A program made the position numbers and the translations under genes. Shown here one piece after another: positions 22,019 to 30,114 of a stretch of 39,025 bases of DNA. The first letter of the stretch is position 1; every line of letters begins with the position of its first letter. Origin of the DNA: Actinomycetes bacterium (GTDB lineage Bacteria > Actinomycetota > Acidimicrobiia > Acidimicrobiales > Microtrichaceae); assembly GCA_023389745.1 (NCBI GenBank), contig JAEWED010000103.1, positions 1-39,025 of the forward strand, read 5' to 3'. The notes below the pieces were generated by a model. That model did not search any database, had not been told where the DNA came from, and saw nothing but the letters and a program-made list of their open reading frames with translations.

Positions 22019-23017
22019 ATGGCTCCGCCCCCCAAGCGCTCCGTCTCCAGGGCTCGCCCCACCCCCGAGCGCCGGCGTGCGAGGCAGGCCGTCGAGGCGG
22101 CCAGGAACGGTTCCACCGCACGAACCGCGACGATCGATCCTCCCACCCCCGACGAGCAGGCCTTCGGCGGGAGCGTCGGCACGGATCTGGTGCCGCTGGG
22201 CCGCGGCAGCGACCCCGACGTGCTCGACGACCGTCGGCTGTCCGACGTCAACGAGTGGGGCCGCTCGGAGCACATGCGTGAGATCGCCCGGCGGATCTAC
22301 GACCCGGTCTACCGCCACTGGTTCCGAGCGGAGTGGGAGGGCCTCGAGCACATCCCGACCGACGGCGGCGCGCTGCTGGTCGCGAACCACGCGGGCGCCA
22401 TCCCGTCGGACGCGCCGGTGATCATGCACGGCATCGAGACCGAGCTCGAACGTCCGGTCTACGGCCTGGCCGACAACCTGTTCCGAACCCTGCCGATGAT
22501 CGGCACGATCTGGAACCGACTCGGTGGCCTGCCGGCGCATCCCGACAACGCCTACCGGCTGCTGCGCGAGCAGCACCAGCTGGTGCTCGTCTTCCCCGAG
22601 GGCTCCAAGGGCCCGGCGAAGACCTACGACGAGCGCTACCAGCTGCGCCGCTTCGGCCGTGGCGGCTTCGTCGAGATCGCGATGCGCGCCGGGGTCCCGG
22701 TCATCCCGATCGCCGTGGTCGGCGCCGAGGAGTCGATGCCGACGCTGTTCCGCATCCCGTCGGTCGCGAAGGCGCTGGGCCTGCCGTACGTGCCGCTCAC
22801 CGCGAACATGCTCGTCGGCGGCCCGCTCGGCGTGGTCTCGTACTTCCCCGCCAAGTTCAAGCTGAAGGTGCTCGAACCCGTGCACTTCGACGTGCCACCG
22901 GGTCAGGAGCGCTACTCGCGCTCGCGGGTCATGGACGAGTCCGAGGCGATCCGCGACCACATCCAGAGCGCGCTCTACGAGATGCTGCAGGTTCGTCGAT
23001 CGGTGTGGTTCGGATGA
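22019..23017 (+). CDS. Lysophospholipid (PlsC-like) acyltransferase
   Basis: The 332-residue protein has a basic, disordered N-terminus (residues 1-75) and then a PlsC-type domain: VANHAGAIPSDAP with His124 and Asp131 (the longer H-x6-D spacing of this actinobacterial branch), LADNLFRTLPMIG, LVFPEGSKGPAKTYDERYQL (motif III) and VPVIPIAVVGAEESMP (motif IV). It probably esterifies a lysophospholipid or related lipid at the membrane. The start codon ATG at 22019 fits the -10 box; a GTG at 22013 is possible. The stop overlaps the next gene's start (ATGA). From memory the pair corresponds to mycobacterial Rv0502 and Rv0501. Confidence 0.9.
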   Translation: MAPPPKRSVSRARPTPERRRARQAVEAARNGSTARTATIDPPTPDEQAFGGSVGTDLVPLGRGSDPDVLDDRRLSDVNEWGRSEHMREIARRIYDPVYRHWFRAEWEGLEHIPTDGGALLVANHAGAIPSDAPVIMHGIETELERPVYGLADNLFRTLPMIGTIWNRLGGLPAHPDNAYRLLREQHQLVLVFPEGSKGPAKTYDERYQLRRFGRGGFVEIAMRAGVPVIPIAVVGAEESMPTLFRIPSVAKALGLPYVPLTANMLVGGPLGVVSYFPAKFKLKVLEPVHFDVPPGQERYSRSRVMDESEAIRDHIQSALYEMLQVRRSVWFG

Positions 23018-24108
23018 GCGCCGAGCCGACGGCGCTCGACGGGTCGACCCCGTCGCCGGCGCCGTCCAACGAGCGTCGCCGGGTGCTGGTGACGGGCCTG
23101 GGCACGTTCTGGGGCGGCCGTGTCGCGCAGGCCCTCGAGGACGACCCCAACGTCGAGGTCATCGTCGGGCTCGACACCACCGAACCGACCGTCGAGCTCG
23201 AGCGCACCGAGTACGTGCGCGTCGACGCGAACTACTCGATCCTGTCGCGCATCGTGCGGGCCACCGAGGTCGACACGATCATCCACACGTTCCTGGCGGT
23301 CGACCCGACGCAGATGTCGACCCGTGCGATGCACGAGATCAACGTGATCGGCACGATGAACCTGTTCGCCGCGGCGTCGGCGCCGGCGTCGACGGTCCGC
23401 AACGTCATCGTGAAGTCGTCGACCATGATCTACGGCTGCGCCCCCGAGGACCCGGTGTGGTTCACCGAGGACACGCCACGGTCGCGCCCGTCGCGGGCCC
23501 CGATCGAGCGCAGCCTCGAGGCCGTCGAGGGCTACGTGCGCGACTTCGCCGAGGACAACCCGCACGTCAACGTCGCGCTGCTGCGCTTCTCGAACGTGAT
23601 CGGCTCCGAGCTCGAGACACCGCTGACCCGACTGCTGAGCCTGCCGGTCGTGCCGTCGATGTTCGGCTACGACCCGCGCTTCCAGTTCGTGCACGAGCAC
23701 GACGTCATCCGGTCGATCCTCTACGCGTTCGACCACGACCTGCCCGGCGTGTTCAACGTGGCCGGCGACGGGCTGCTGCCCTGGTCCGAGGTGGCGGCCC
23801 TGTGCGGCAAGCGCACGATCGCGCTGCCGCCCTGGGGCACGTCGCTGCTCACCAGCCCGTTCCGCACCCTCGGCATCGCGGACGTGCCCGACGAGTACCA
23901 CGGGCTGCTCAAGTACGGCCGCGGCGTCGACAACAGCCGCCTCAAGCACTACGGCTTCCGCTACGAGTACACGTCGTCCGAGGCCATCGAGGGGTTCATC
24001 CGCTCCAGTCGGCTGCGGCGCACCGTCGGCGACAGCGAACCGAAGTACAAGTACGAACGAGACGTCGAGCAGTTCTTCCGGCACTCCCCCGCCGTGCACC
24101 GCGACTGA
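23014..24108 (+). CDS. NAD-dependent epimerase/dehydratase (Rv0501/GalE2-like extended SDR)
   Basis: The 364-residue protein opens with the Rossmann motif VLVTGLGTFWGGRVAQAL (about residues 23-40), followed by GLDTTEP, DTIIHTFLAVDP, INVIGTMNLFAA and SSTMIYGCAPEDP. The canonical YxxxK is missing: the segment where it would lie reads APIERSLEAVEGYVRDF. This matches, from memory, mycobacterial Rv0501, where the same segment is also atypical. The catalytic role is therefore uncertain; it might act on a lipid-linked or nucleotide sugar. The start overlaps the acyltransferase stop by four bases, so both proteins are made together. Confidence 0.88.
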   Translation: MSAEPTALDGSTPSPAPSNERRRVLVTGLGTFWGGRVAQALEDDPNVEVIVGLDTTEPTVELERTEYVRVDANYSILSRIVRATEVDTIIHTFLAVDPTQMSTRAMHEINVIGTMNLFAAASAPASTVRNVIVKSSTMIYGCAPEDPVWFTEDTPRSRPSRAPIERSLEAVEGYVRDFAEDNPHVNVALLRFSNVIGSELETPLTRLLSLPVVPSMFGYDPRFQFVHEHDVIRSILYAFDHDLPGVFNVAGDGLLPWSEVAALCGKRTIALPPWGTSLLTSPFRTLGIADVPDEYHGLLKYGRGVDNSRLKHYGFRYEYTSSEAIEGFIRSSRLRRTVGDSEPKYKYERDVEQFFRHSPAVHRD

Positions 24109-24151
24109 CGGGCAACTCGCCGAACGGCCCGACGACCAGCCGGAGCGGGGC

Positions 24152-25390
24152 CTACTGCGTCCCTGCGACCTCTCGTGCCAGTGCGCCGACGGTCGCCTGG
24201 ATGTGCGCCCAGTCGTAGCGGGCACGGAACAGCTCGTCACCGGCGTCCGCGAGTCGCTGGCGCAGCGCGGGCGACTCGATGAGCCGCAGGCACGCGTCGG
24301 CGAAGGTCCGCGGGTCATCCGCGATCAGCGCGTCGACGTCGTCCGTCAGCGCGATGCCCTCGCAGCCCACCGTGGTCGTGACCAGCGGCAGGTGGTTGGC
24401 GAGCGCCTCGACGACCTTGAGTCGGGTGCCCGCGCCGACCCTGATCGGGACGATCGAGATGTCGGTCAGCGCGAGCTCGTCCGCGATGTCGGGCACCGCC
24501 CCGACCAGATCGACACCCGCGACATCGGACACCCACGCCAGGCCCTCGCCGCCGCGTCCGACGATGCGGACCCGCGCCCGGGGTGCCCTGGCCTTCACCA
24601 GCGGCAGCACCTCCCGCACGAACCACTCGACGGCCTCGGTGTTGGGCTCGTAGTCCAGCGCCCCGACGAACAGCATGGTCGGGTGCTCGCCCCGCAGGGT
24701 CGTGCGGTCGAGCTGTGCACCCGGCGCCGGATCCGCCCCGTTGGGCACGACGACCACGTTGGCGCAGCCCGAGCGCACGGCGTCGAGCTCGCTGCACACG
24801 ACCACGCGGTCGACCTGGTTCGCGACGCTGCGCTGCAGCCGGTCCCAACGACCCTCGTCGACCAGGTCGAACGCCCGTGAGGTCGCCCAGCGCGCCGAGC
24901 CCTTCACGCGGTCGGCCAGGTCCGCCCCCGGCGCGAAGCGAGGCGGCGTGCGCCGCCGGAGCCGCAGCGCCAGGTTCTCGAGGTTGTCGAAGTCGACGAT
25001 CGCCGGCACCCCGGCGAGCAGGTCGTGCAGCGGCCACCAGGTGTCGACGTGCGAGAACCACACCAGATCGGGGGTGCCCTGCTGTTCGAGCAGGTCGGTG
25101 ACGGAACGGCGTGCCTCGTCCCAGACCGGGCCGAGCACCCGGCGTGGGGCACTCGATCGCAGCCACGCGGGGCCCCAGGTGCGGATCCCGACCTCGCTGC
25201 CGGGAGCGGCGACGGCGCGTTCGACGCCGTCGAGCGGACTGGGCACGACCTCGGCCGCTCCGCTGCGGTCCAGCGACACGACGTCGACGGTCGAGACCTC
25301 GGCCAGCCCGGCGATCAGGTGGTGCAGGCGTTGGCGGTACCCGTCGGTCGCGGGCCACGGATACTGTTCGGCCACCACGAGCGTCCTCAC
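24152..25390 (-). CDS. GT4-type glycosyltransferase
   Basis: The 412-residue protein has a GT-B fold. The N-terminus is MRTLVVAEQYPWPATDGYRQ, then VWFSHVDTWWPLHDL. The C-terminal domain has VVVVPNGAD, MLFVGALDYEPNTEAVEWF, VRIVGRGGE and SIVPIRVGAGTRLKVVEALA, the typical E-x7-E-like donor-binding region of GT4 (and of related TIGR03087-like enzymes). It uses a nucleotide sugar in the cytosol; the acceptor is unknown, perhaps a cell-wall glycan. The GTG at 25390 gives the conserved short N-terminus; a TACGGT -10 box lies 8 nt upstream. It is divergent from the enoyl-CoA hydratase gene and convergent with the epimerase gene. Confidence 0.9.
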   Translation of the reverse strand: MRTLVVAEQYPWPATDGYRQRLHHLIAGLAEVSTVDVVSLDRSGAAEVVPSPLDGVERAVAAPGSEVGIRTWGPAWLRSSAPRRVLGPVWDEARRSVTDLLEQQGTPDLVWFSHVDTWWPLHDLLAGVPAIVDFDNLENLALRLRRRTPPRFAPGADLADRVKGSARWATSRAFDLVDEGRWDRLQRSVANQVDRVVVCSELDAVRSGCANVVVVPNGADPAPGAQLDRTTLRGEHPTMLFVGALDYEPNTEAVEWFVREVLPLVKARAPRARVRIVGRGGEGLAWVSDVAGVDLVGAVPDIADELALTDISIVPIRVGAGTRLKVVEALANHLPLVTTTVGCEGIALTDDVDALIADDPRTFADACLRLIESPALRQRLADAGDELFRARYDWAHIQATVGALAREVAGTQ

Positions 25391-25398
25391 GGCGTGGC

Positions 25399-25404
25399 AC
25401 CGTA
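25399..25404 (-). promoter_or_regulatory. -10 box TACGGT before the GT4 gene
   Basis: TACGGT on the minus strand is followed by 8 nt and the GTG at 25390, in line with a nearly leaderless transcript. Confidence 0.3.
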
Positions 25405-25434
25405 CCCGCTCCGCACCGCACCGCAGGAGATCAC

Positions 25435-26193
25435 ATGTCATTGGTCGAGGTCACCCACGTCGGACGGGTCGCCGTGATCACGCTGGACGATCCCGGTCGA
25501 CGCAACACGCTCAGCCTGGAGCTCTGCACCGAGCTGTCCGCCGCGGTCGCCGAGCTCGAAGCGGATGCCGGCACCGGCGCGCTGGTCGTCACCGGCCGAG
25601 CCCCGGCGTTCTGCGCCGGGGCGGACCTGTCGCAGCTCGGCGCGTCGCGCCGCGACGGCCTGCTGGCGATCTACTCGGGGTTCCTCGCGGTCGCCCACAC
25701 GCCGCTGCCGACGGTCGCCGCGGTCAACGGCGCCGCGGTCGGTGCCGGCATGAACCTGGCGCTCGCGTGCGACGTGCGCGTCGTCGGCGACTCTGGGCGT
25801 TTCGACACCCGCTTCCTCGACCTGGGCATCCACCCCGGTGGTGGCCACACGTGGATGCTGCGGCGCATCGTCGGCCCGCAGACGGCGTCGGCCCTGGTGC
25901 TGTTCGGCCAGGTGCTCGGTGCCGCCGAGGCGGTCCGCGTCGGACTCGCCTGGGAGCAGGTCGGCGACGACGCCCTGCTCGACCGCAGCGTCGAGCTCGC
26001 GGCCCGCGCCGCCGACGCGCCGCCGGAGTTGGCCCGACGGGTGAAGGCCACCCTGGCCGACGTCGCATCGATCGACGAGCACGACGACGCCGTCGAACGC
26101 GAGCTCGTCGATCAGCTGTGGTCGATGGACCAGCCGGAGTTCGCCGCCAAGCTCGCGGCGCTGTCGGAGCGGATCACCAGATCCACTCGGTGA
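25435..26193 (+). CDS. Enoyl-CoA hydratase/isomerase family protein
   Basis: The 252-residue crotonase has both oxyanion-hole regions: FCAGADLSQL (about residues 60-69) and NGAAVGAGMNLALACDVRV (about 99-117). DLGIHPGGGHTWMLRRIVG follows; the catalytic Glu found there in true enoyl-CoA hydratases is a Gly or His here, while Glu in the second position may also be absent, so an isomerase, hydrolase or other reaction is possible. AGGAG lies 5 nt before the ATG. Its 3' end overlaps the convergent GNAT gene by 20 bp. Confidence 0.9.
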   Translation: MSLVEVTHVGRVAVITLDDPGRRNTLSLELCTELSAAVAELEADAGTGALVVTGRAPAFCAGADLSQLGASRRDGLLAIYSGFLAVAHTPLPTVAAVNGAAVGAGMNLALACDVRVVGDSGRFDTRFLDLGIHPGGGHTWMLRRIVGPQTASALVLFGQVLGAAEAVRVGLAWEQVGDDALLDRSVELAARAADAPPELARRVKATLADVASIDEHDDAVERELVDQLWSMDQPEFAAKLAALSERITRSTR

Positions 26194-26797
26194 GCAGCTC
26201 GTCTCGCCGCTCGGTCCACTCCTCGGAGGTGATCGCGTAGCGGACGTGGTCCTCCCAGACGCCGTTGATCTCGAGGTACCGCTCGGCGATGCCCTCGTCG
26301 CGGATCGCGAGCTTCTCGACGACGCGGCGACTCGAGGTGTTGCGAGGGATGATCGAGATCTGCACGCGGTGCAGCAGCAGCTGCTCGAAGGCGAACTGGA
26401 GCACGGCGACGACCGCTTCGGGCATGTAGCCCTGGCCGGCCAGGTTCCGGTCGATCCAGTAGCCGACGTAGGCGCTCTGGTGGGCGCCGCGGTGGATCGA
26501 GTTGACGTTGATCTCGCCGGCGAACGCGCCGCCGACGAAGATGCCGAAGCCGTAGCCCGTGCCCAGCTGGATCTCGCGCATGCGCATCGAGCAGCGCGCC
26601 GAGAACGCCTGGCGGTCCTCGACGGTGTCGGGCTGCCCGGGGATCCGACGGGGTTCCCACTTCGTCAGCCACTCCTGGCAGTCACGTCGCACCGCGCGCC
26701 ACTCGTCGAAGTCGTGGAGCGTGAGCGGTCGCAGCAGGAGCCGACGCCCGTGGACGAGGGCCGTCATCGGATCGCTGGTCGACTTCCGGCGGAGCAC
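26174..26797 (-). CDS. RimJ/RimL-type GNAT N-acetyltransferase
   Basis: The 207-residue protein has the RimJ/L pattern: LHGRRLLLRPLTLHDFDEW-like opening (GRRLLLRPLTLHDFDEWR), WEPRRIPGQPDTVEDRQAF, FGIFVGGAFAGEINV, AYVGYWIDRNLAGQGYMPEA (acetyl-CoA loop) and RVQISIIPRNTSSRRVVEKL. In E. coli RimJ acetylates ribosomal protein S5; in actinobacteria, close relatives of this family occur next to molybdopterin or GlmU genes, but their substrates are mostly unknown. The GTG at 26797 is supported by a TAGGCT -10 box 7 nt upstream; a later ATG at MTALVHG is possible. Confidence 0.92.
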   Translation of the reverse strand: MLRRKSTSDPMTALVHGRRLLLRPLTLHDFDEWRAVRRDCQEWLTKWEPRRIPGQPDTVEDRQAFSARCSMRMREIQLGTGYGFGIFVGGAFAGEINVNSIHRGAHQSAYVGYWIDRNLAGQGYMPEAVVAVLQFAFEQLLLHRVQISIIPRNTSSRRVVEKLAIRDEGIAERYLEINGVWEDHVRYAITSEEWTERRDELLTEWIW

Positions 26798-26804
26798 TGG
26801 CGGG

Positions 26805-26810
26805 AGCCTA
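26805..26810 (-). promoter_or_regulatory. -10 box TAGGCT of a leaderless GNAT transcript
   Basis: TAGGCT on the minus strand is followed by 7 nt and the GTG at 26797, with no ribosome-binding site. The ppx gene ends only 22 bp upstream. Confidence 0.4.
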
Positions 26811-26831
26811 CCGACAGCCTGGTGAGCTTCG

Positions 26832-27743
26832 TCACCGGATCTGCGACAGGATCAGGCCGTCGAGGATGTCGGACTCCGACACGACGCACTCGTCGAAGCC
26901 GAAGTAGCGGAAGATGCCGACCAGGACGCAGCAGCCGCCGACGATGATGTCCGCGCGGGCCGGTTCGAGCCCCGGGTTGAAGCGGCGGTCCTCGACGGAC
27001 TCGGTGGCGAGGGTGCGGAACACGTCCTCTGCGGCCTCTCGGGTGAGCACGAACTGGTGGATCGCGTCGCGGTCGTACTCGAGCAGGCCGATCTCGACCG
27101 CGGCCACGTTCGTGACCGTGCCGGCGAGGCCCACGAAGCGGGCGGCGTCGCCCGCGCCGGGCACCTCACGGGTGACGTCGTCGAGGTGCTGTTCGACTTC
27201 GGCGAGGCAGTTCGAGAGCTCCTCGGGCCGCGGCGGATCGTGCTCGAGGTACTTCTCGGTGAGGCGCACGCAGCCCATGTCGATCGAGATCGACGATTCG
27301 AGCTCGTCGGAGCCGAGCGCGAACTCGGTGGAGCCGCCGCCGATGTCGACCACCAGGTTCCGTCCGGGCACCTCGGGCAGGTCGGACAGGGCACCGTGGA
27401 AGCTGAGCGCCGCCTCCTCCGGGCCGGTGAGCAGCTCCGGGGCCGTCCCGAGGATCTCGGTCGCCGGCCCGAAGAACTCGTCGCGGTTCGAGGCGTCGCG
27501 TGCCGCGGACGTGGCGGCGATGCGCACGCCGGTGACGCCGTGCGCGTCCATCACGCCGCGGTACTCGCGCAGCACCGTCAGCGTCCGCTCGATCGCCTCG
27601 GGGTCGAGCCGGCCGGTCTTGTCGACGCCGGCACCGAGTCGGGTCGTGCGCATCAGGCGTTCGAAGCGCTGCTCGCCGTTCGAGACCAGGAGCCGGGTGG
27701 AGTTCGTGCCGCAGTCGATCGCTGCCAGGACGGGTTCGCTCAT
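26832..27743 (-). CDS. ppx: Exopolyphosphatase, Ppx/GppA family
   Basis: The 303-residue protein has the ASKHA phosphate loops: AAIDCGTNSTRLLVS at the N-terminus, LVVDIGGGSTEFALG in the middle and VGLAGTVTNVAAVEIGL later; RADIIVGGCCVLVGIF ends the fold. Ppx/GppA enzymes release phosphate from polyphosphate or hydrolyse pppGpp; the short length (about 300 residues) is typical of actinobacterial Ppx1/2 without the C-terminal HD-like domain. The ATG overlaps the DUF501 stop by four bases. It is the last gene of the eno-ftsB-DUF501-ppx operon. Confidence 0.93.
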   Translation of the reverse strand: MSEPVLAAIDCGTNSTRLLVSNGEQRFERLMRTTRLGAGVDKTGRLDPEAIERTLTVLREYRGVMDAHGVTGVRIAATSAARDASNRDEFFGPATEILGTAPELLTGPEEAALSFHGALSDLPEVPGRNLVVDIGGGSTEFALGSDELESSISIDMGCVRLTEKYLEHDPPRPEELSNCLAEVEQHLDDVTREVPGAGDAARFVGLAGTVTNVAAVEIGLLEYDRDAIHQFVLTREAAEDVFRTLATESVEDRRFNPGLEPARADIIVGGCCVLVGIFRYFGFDECVVSESDILDGLILSQIR

Positions 27744-28273
27744 CGTGGCCCCGAGTCTGCTCCGACGTCGAGGCGTTCGGCCACCCACGCCCCGACGGGG
27801 TCGTCGCCACCCGCCAGGTACCAGGCGTAGTGGGTGTGCAGGCACTTCACGCCGCGCCGCGTGCCGCCGACGCCCCCCGAGGGACGCGGCCCGGTCCAGT
27901 CCTCGGGCAGCTCGGCGTCGCGCTCGGCGCGGTACCGCTCGTGCGCCTCGGCGAGTGCGGCGGGGTCGACGTCGGCCTCGGCCTGCTTCACGCCGCCGGA
28001 CGCCTCGATCCGGCCGATGCGGCGGTTCAGGTCGCGGTCGAGCAGCCAGTACAGCGTCGGCATCGGGGTGCCGTCGTCGAGCAGCGGATGGTTCCGGATG
28101 ACGACGGGCCGTCCGGCGTCGTCGCGCACCACGACGCGGTGCGGACCGCGCGGCACCCGACCCAACAGCTCCTCGACCGCAGCCGCATCGTCCTGGACAG
28201 CATCATCCTGGACAGCACCATCCTGGACAGCATCGCCCTGGGCAGCGTCGGGACGTTCGGGGTCGTGGCTCAC
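27740..28273 (-). CDS. DUF501 family protein
   Basis: The 177-residue protein has the DUF501 core: LLGRVPRGPHRVVVR, PVVIRNHPLLDDGTPMPTLYW, LNRRIGRIEASGGVK and the C-terminal GVKCLHTHYAWYLAGGDDPVG with conserved Cys and His residues. Function unknown; in actinobacteria it nearly always lies between the FtsB/DivIC gene and ppx, as here. The N-terminal 30 residues contain a repeated DAVQD unit encoded by a 15-bp tandem repeat and are not part of the conserved domain. The GTG overlaps the ftsB stop (GTGA). Confidence 0.93.
   Translation of the reverse strand: MSHDPERPDAAQGDAVQDGAVQDDAVQDDAAAVEELLGRVPRGPHRVVVRDDAGRPVVIRNHPLLDDGTPMPTLYWLLDRDLNRRIGRIEASGGVKQAEADVDPAALAEAHERYRAERDAELPEDWTGPRPSGGVGGTRRGVKCLHTHYAWYLAGGDDPVGAWVAERLDVGADSGPR
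28185..28244. repeat. Four tandem 15-bp repeats inside the DUF501 gene
   Basis: Four copies of GCATCATCCTGGACA (with small changes) start at 28185, 28200, 28215 and 28230. Because 15 is a multiple of three, they encode a repeated AVQDD/DAVQD pentapeptide near the N-terminus of the DUF501 protein. The copy number can vary in frame. Confidence 0.85.
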
Positions 28274-28662
28274 TGGCCGCCGGTGGCTGCCTGCTCGACG
28301 GGGCCGCTCAGCACGTCGAAGGGCCAGGCGCGGGGCAGCACCAGACCGGCGGTCGCCGGGGGCAGCACGGTGTAGGCCTCTTCGCCGACCTCGACCAGGC
28401 CGTACTCACGTCGGGCGATCCGCTGGATCTCCTCGGGCCGGTCGAGGCTGTCGAGGCGTTCCTGGAGCCGGTCGTTGCGGGCGGTGACCTCGGCGAGGAC
28501 CTCGCGCCGCTCCGAGATGTCGTCGCGCTGGGACAGGTAGCTGCGCGCAGGGACCGCGAGCAACGTCAACGCGACGATGACGAGCGAGACCACCACGGCG
28601 AGGTTCCGCCGCAACACGGAGCGTGCCTCGGCCGCCGTGGTGGTGCTCCGCCCGTCGGCCAC
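28270..28662 (-). CDS. Septum formation initiator, FtsB/DivIC-like
   Basis: The 130-residue protein has a short basic cytosolic N-terminus, one membrane segment (LAVVVSLVIVALTLLAVP, about residues 22-39), a coiled coil (RDDISERREVLAEVTARNDRL...LDSL) and the conserved RPEEIQRIARREYGLVEVGEEAY end. FtsB/DivIC links FtsL and FtsQ/DivIB in the divisome. The GTG at 28662 begins 2 nt after the enolase stop, and the gene's own stop overlaps DUF501. The membrane topology and the position after eno make the assignment safe. Confidence 0.93.
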   Translation of the reverse strand: MADGRSTTTAAEARSVLRRNLAVVVSLVIVALTLLAVPARSYLSQRDDISERREVLAEVTARNDRLQERLDSLDRPEEIQRIARREYGLVEVGEEAYTVLPPATAGLVLPRAWPFDVLSGPVEQAATGGQ

Positions 28663-28664
28663 GC

Positions 28665-29957
28665 TCAGCCCTTGCGGCCCACCGGCGCCAGCGCCGCCGC
28701 ACCGCGGTAGACCGCTGCCTCGCCCAGCTGCTCCTCGATGCGCAGCAGCTGGTTGTACTTCGCGACCCGGTCCGAGCGGGCCGGTGCGCCGGTCTTGATC
28801 TGACCGCAGTTGGTGGCGACCGCCAGATCGGCGATGGTGACATCCTCGGTCTCACCCGACCGGTGCGACATGACCGACGTGTACGCGTTGCGGGTGGCGA
28901 GCTCGACGGCCTCGAGGGTCTCGGTGAGCGAGCCGATCTGGTTGACCTTGACCAGGATCGAGTTGGCGACTCCGGCCTCGATGCCACGTGCCAGGCGCTC
29001 GCTGTTGGTGACGAACAGGTCGTCGCCCACGAGCTGGACCCGGTCGCCGACCTTGGCGGTCAGGTCGGCCCAACCGTCCCAGTCCTCTTCGGCCATGCCG
29101 TCCTCGATCGACACGATCGGGTAGCGGCCGCACAGGTCGGCGAGGTAGTCCGCGAACTCCGCCGACGACAGGGAGCGGCCCTCTCCGGCGAGCGTGTAGA
29201 CGCCGTCGGCGAAGAACTCGGTCGACGCGGCGTCGAGCGCGATGGCGATGTCGGCACCCGGGGTGCGGCCCGTGCGCTCGATCGCCTCGACGAGCAGCGC
29301 GATGGCCTCCTCGTTGGAGCCCAGGTCGGGGGCGAAGCCGCCCTCGTCGCCGATCGCGGTCGACAGGCCACGGTCGTGCACGACCTTCTTGAGGGTGTGG
29401 TACGTCTCGGCACCCCAGCGCAGCGCCTCGGAGAACGAGGCCGCGCCGACGGGCATCAGCATGAACTCCTGGATGTCGACGTTGTTGTCGGCGTGCTCAC
29501 CACCGTTGATCACGTTGAGCATCGGGACCGGCAGCACGCAGGCGTTCGGGCCGCCGACGTAGCGGTACAGCGGCAGGTCGAGCTCGTCGGCGACGGCGCT
29601 CGCGACCGCCAGCGACACACCCAGGATGGCGTTGGCACCCAGGCGGGCCTTGTTGTCGGTGCCGTCGAGGTCGATCAGCACGCGGTCCAGGTCACGCTGG
29701 TCGACGGCGTCGAAGCCGAGCAGCGCGTCCGCGATCTCGCCGTTGACGTGCTCGACGGCCTTCAGGACGCCCTTGCCGAGGTAGGCGTCCGCGTCGCCGT
29801 CGCGCAGCTCGACCGCCTCGAAGGCGCCCGTCGATGCACCCGAGGGCACCGCGGCCCGACCGGTCGCCCCGGAGTCCAGCTCGACCTCGACCTCGACCGT
29901 GGGGTTGCCACGGGAGTCCAGGATCTGCCGTCCGATGATCCCCTCGATGATGCTCAC
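28665..29957 (-). CDS. eno: Enolase (phosphopyruvate hydratase)
   Basis: The 430-residue protein is a full-length enolase: IIGRQILDSRGNPTVEVEV at the start, PSGASTGAFEAVELRDGD, AIGDEGGFAPDL, SIEDGMAEEDWDGW, LVGDDLFVTN, LVKVNQIGSLTET and SHRSGETEDVTIADLAVA. It converts 2-phosphoglycerate to phosphoenolpyruvate in glycolysis. The GTG at 29957 gives the standard N-terminus, with GGAG upstream. It heads a tightly packed operon with ftsB, DUF501 and ppx. Confidence 0.98.
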   Translation of the reverse strand: MSIIEGIIGRQILDSRGNPTVEVEVELDSGATGRAAVPSGASTGAFEAVELRDGDADAYLGKGVLKAVEHVNGEIADALLGFDAVDQRDLDRVLIDLDGTDNKARLGANAILGVSLAVASAVADELDLPLYRYVGGPNACVLPVPMLNVINGGEHADNNVDIQEFMLMPVGAASFSEALRWGAETYHTLKKVVHDRGLSTAIGDEGGFAPDLGSNEEAIALLVEAIERTGRTPGADIAIALDAASTEFFADGVYTLAGEGRSLSSAEFADYLADLCGRYPIVSIEDGMAEEDWDGWADLTAKVGDRVQLVGDDLFVTNSERLARGIEAGVANSILVKVNQIGSLTETLEAVELATRNAYTSVMSHRSGETEDVTIADLAVATNCGQIKTGAPARSDRVAKYNQLLRIEEQLGEAAVYRGAAALAPVGRKG

Positions 29958-30114
29958 GTGCGCTCCGCTCCTGGGCCGTCGTGCCGACGCACCCTCGGGC
30001 GTCGGACATGGTTGTCTCCGCCCGGCATCTTGCCAGGCCACGGACGCGGCTCCGAATCGATCGGCGCAGCCGGCTCGACCCACCCGGGCGACCCGCCCCA
30101 CCCCGGCGATCCGG

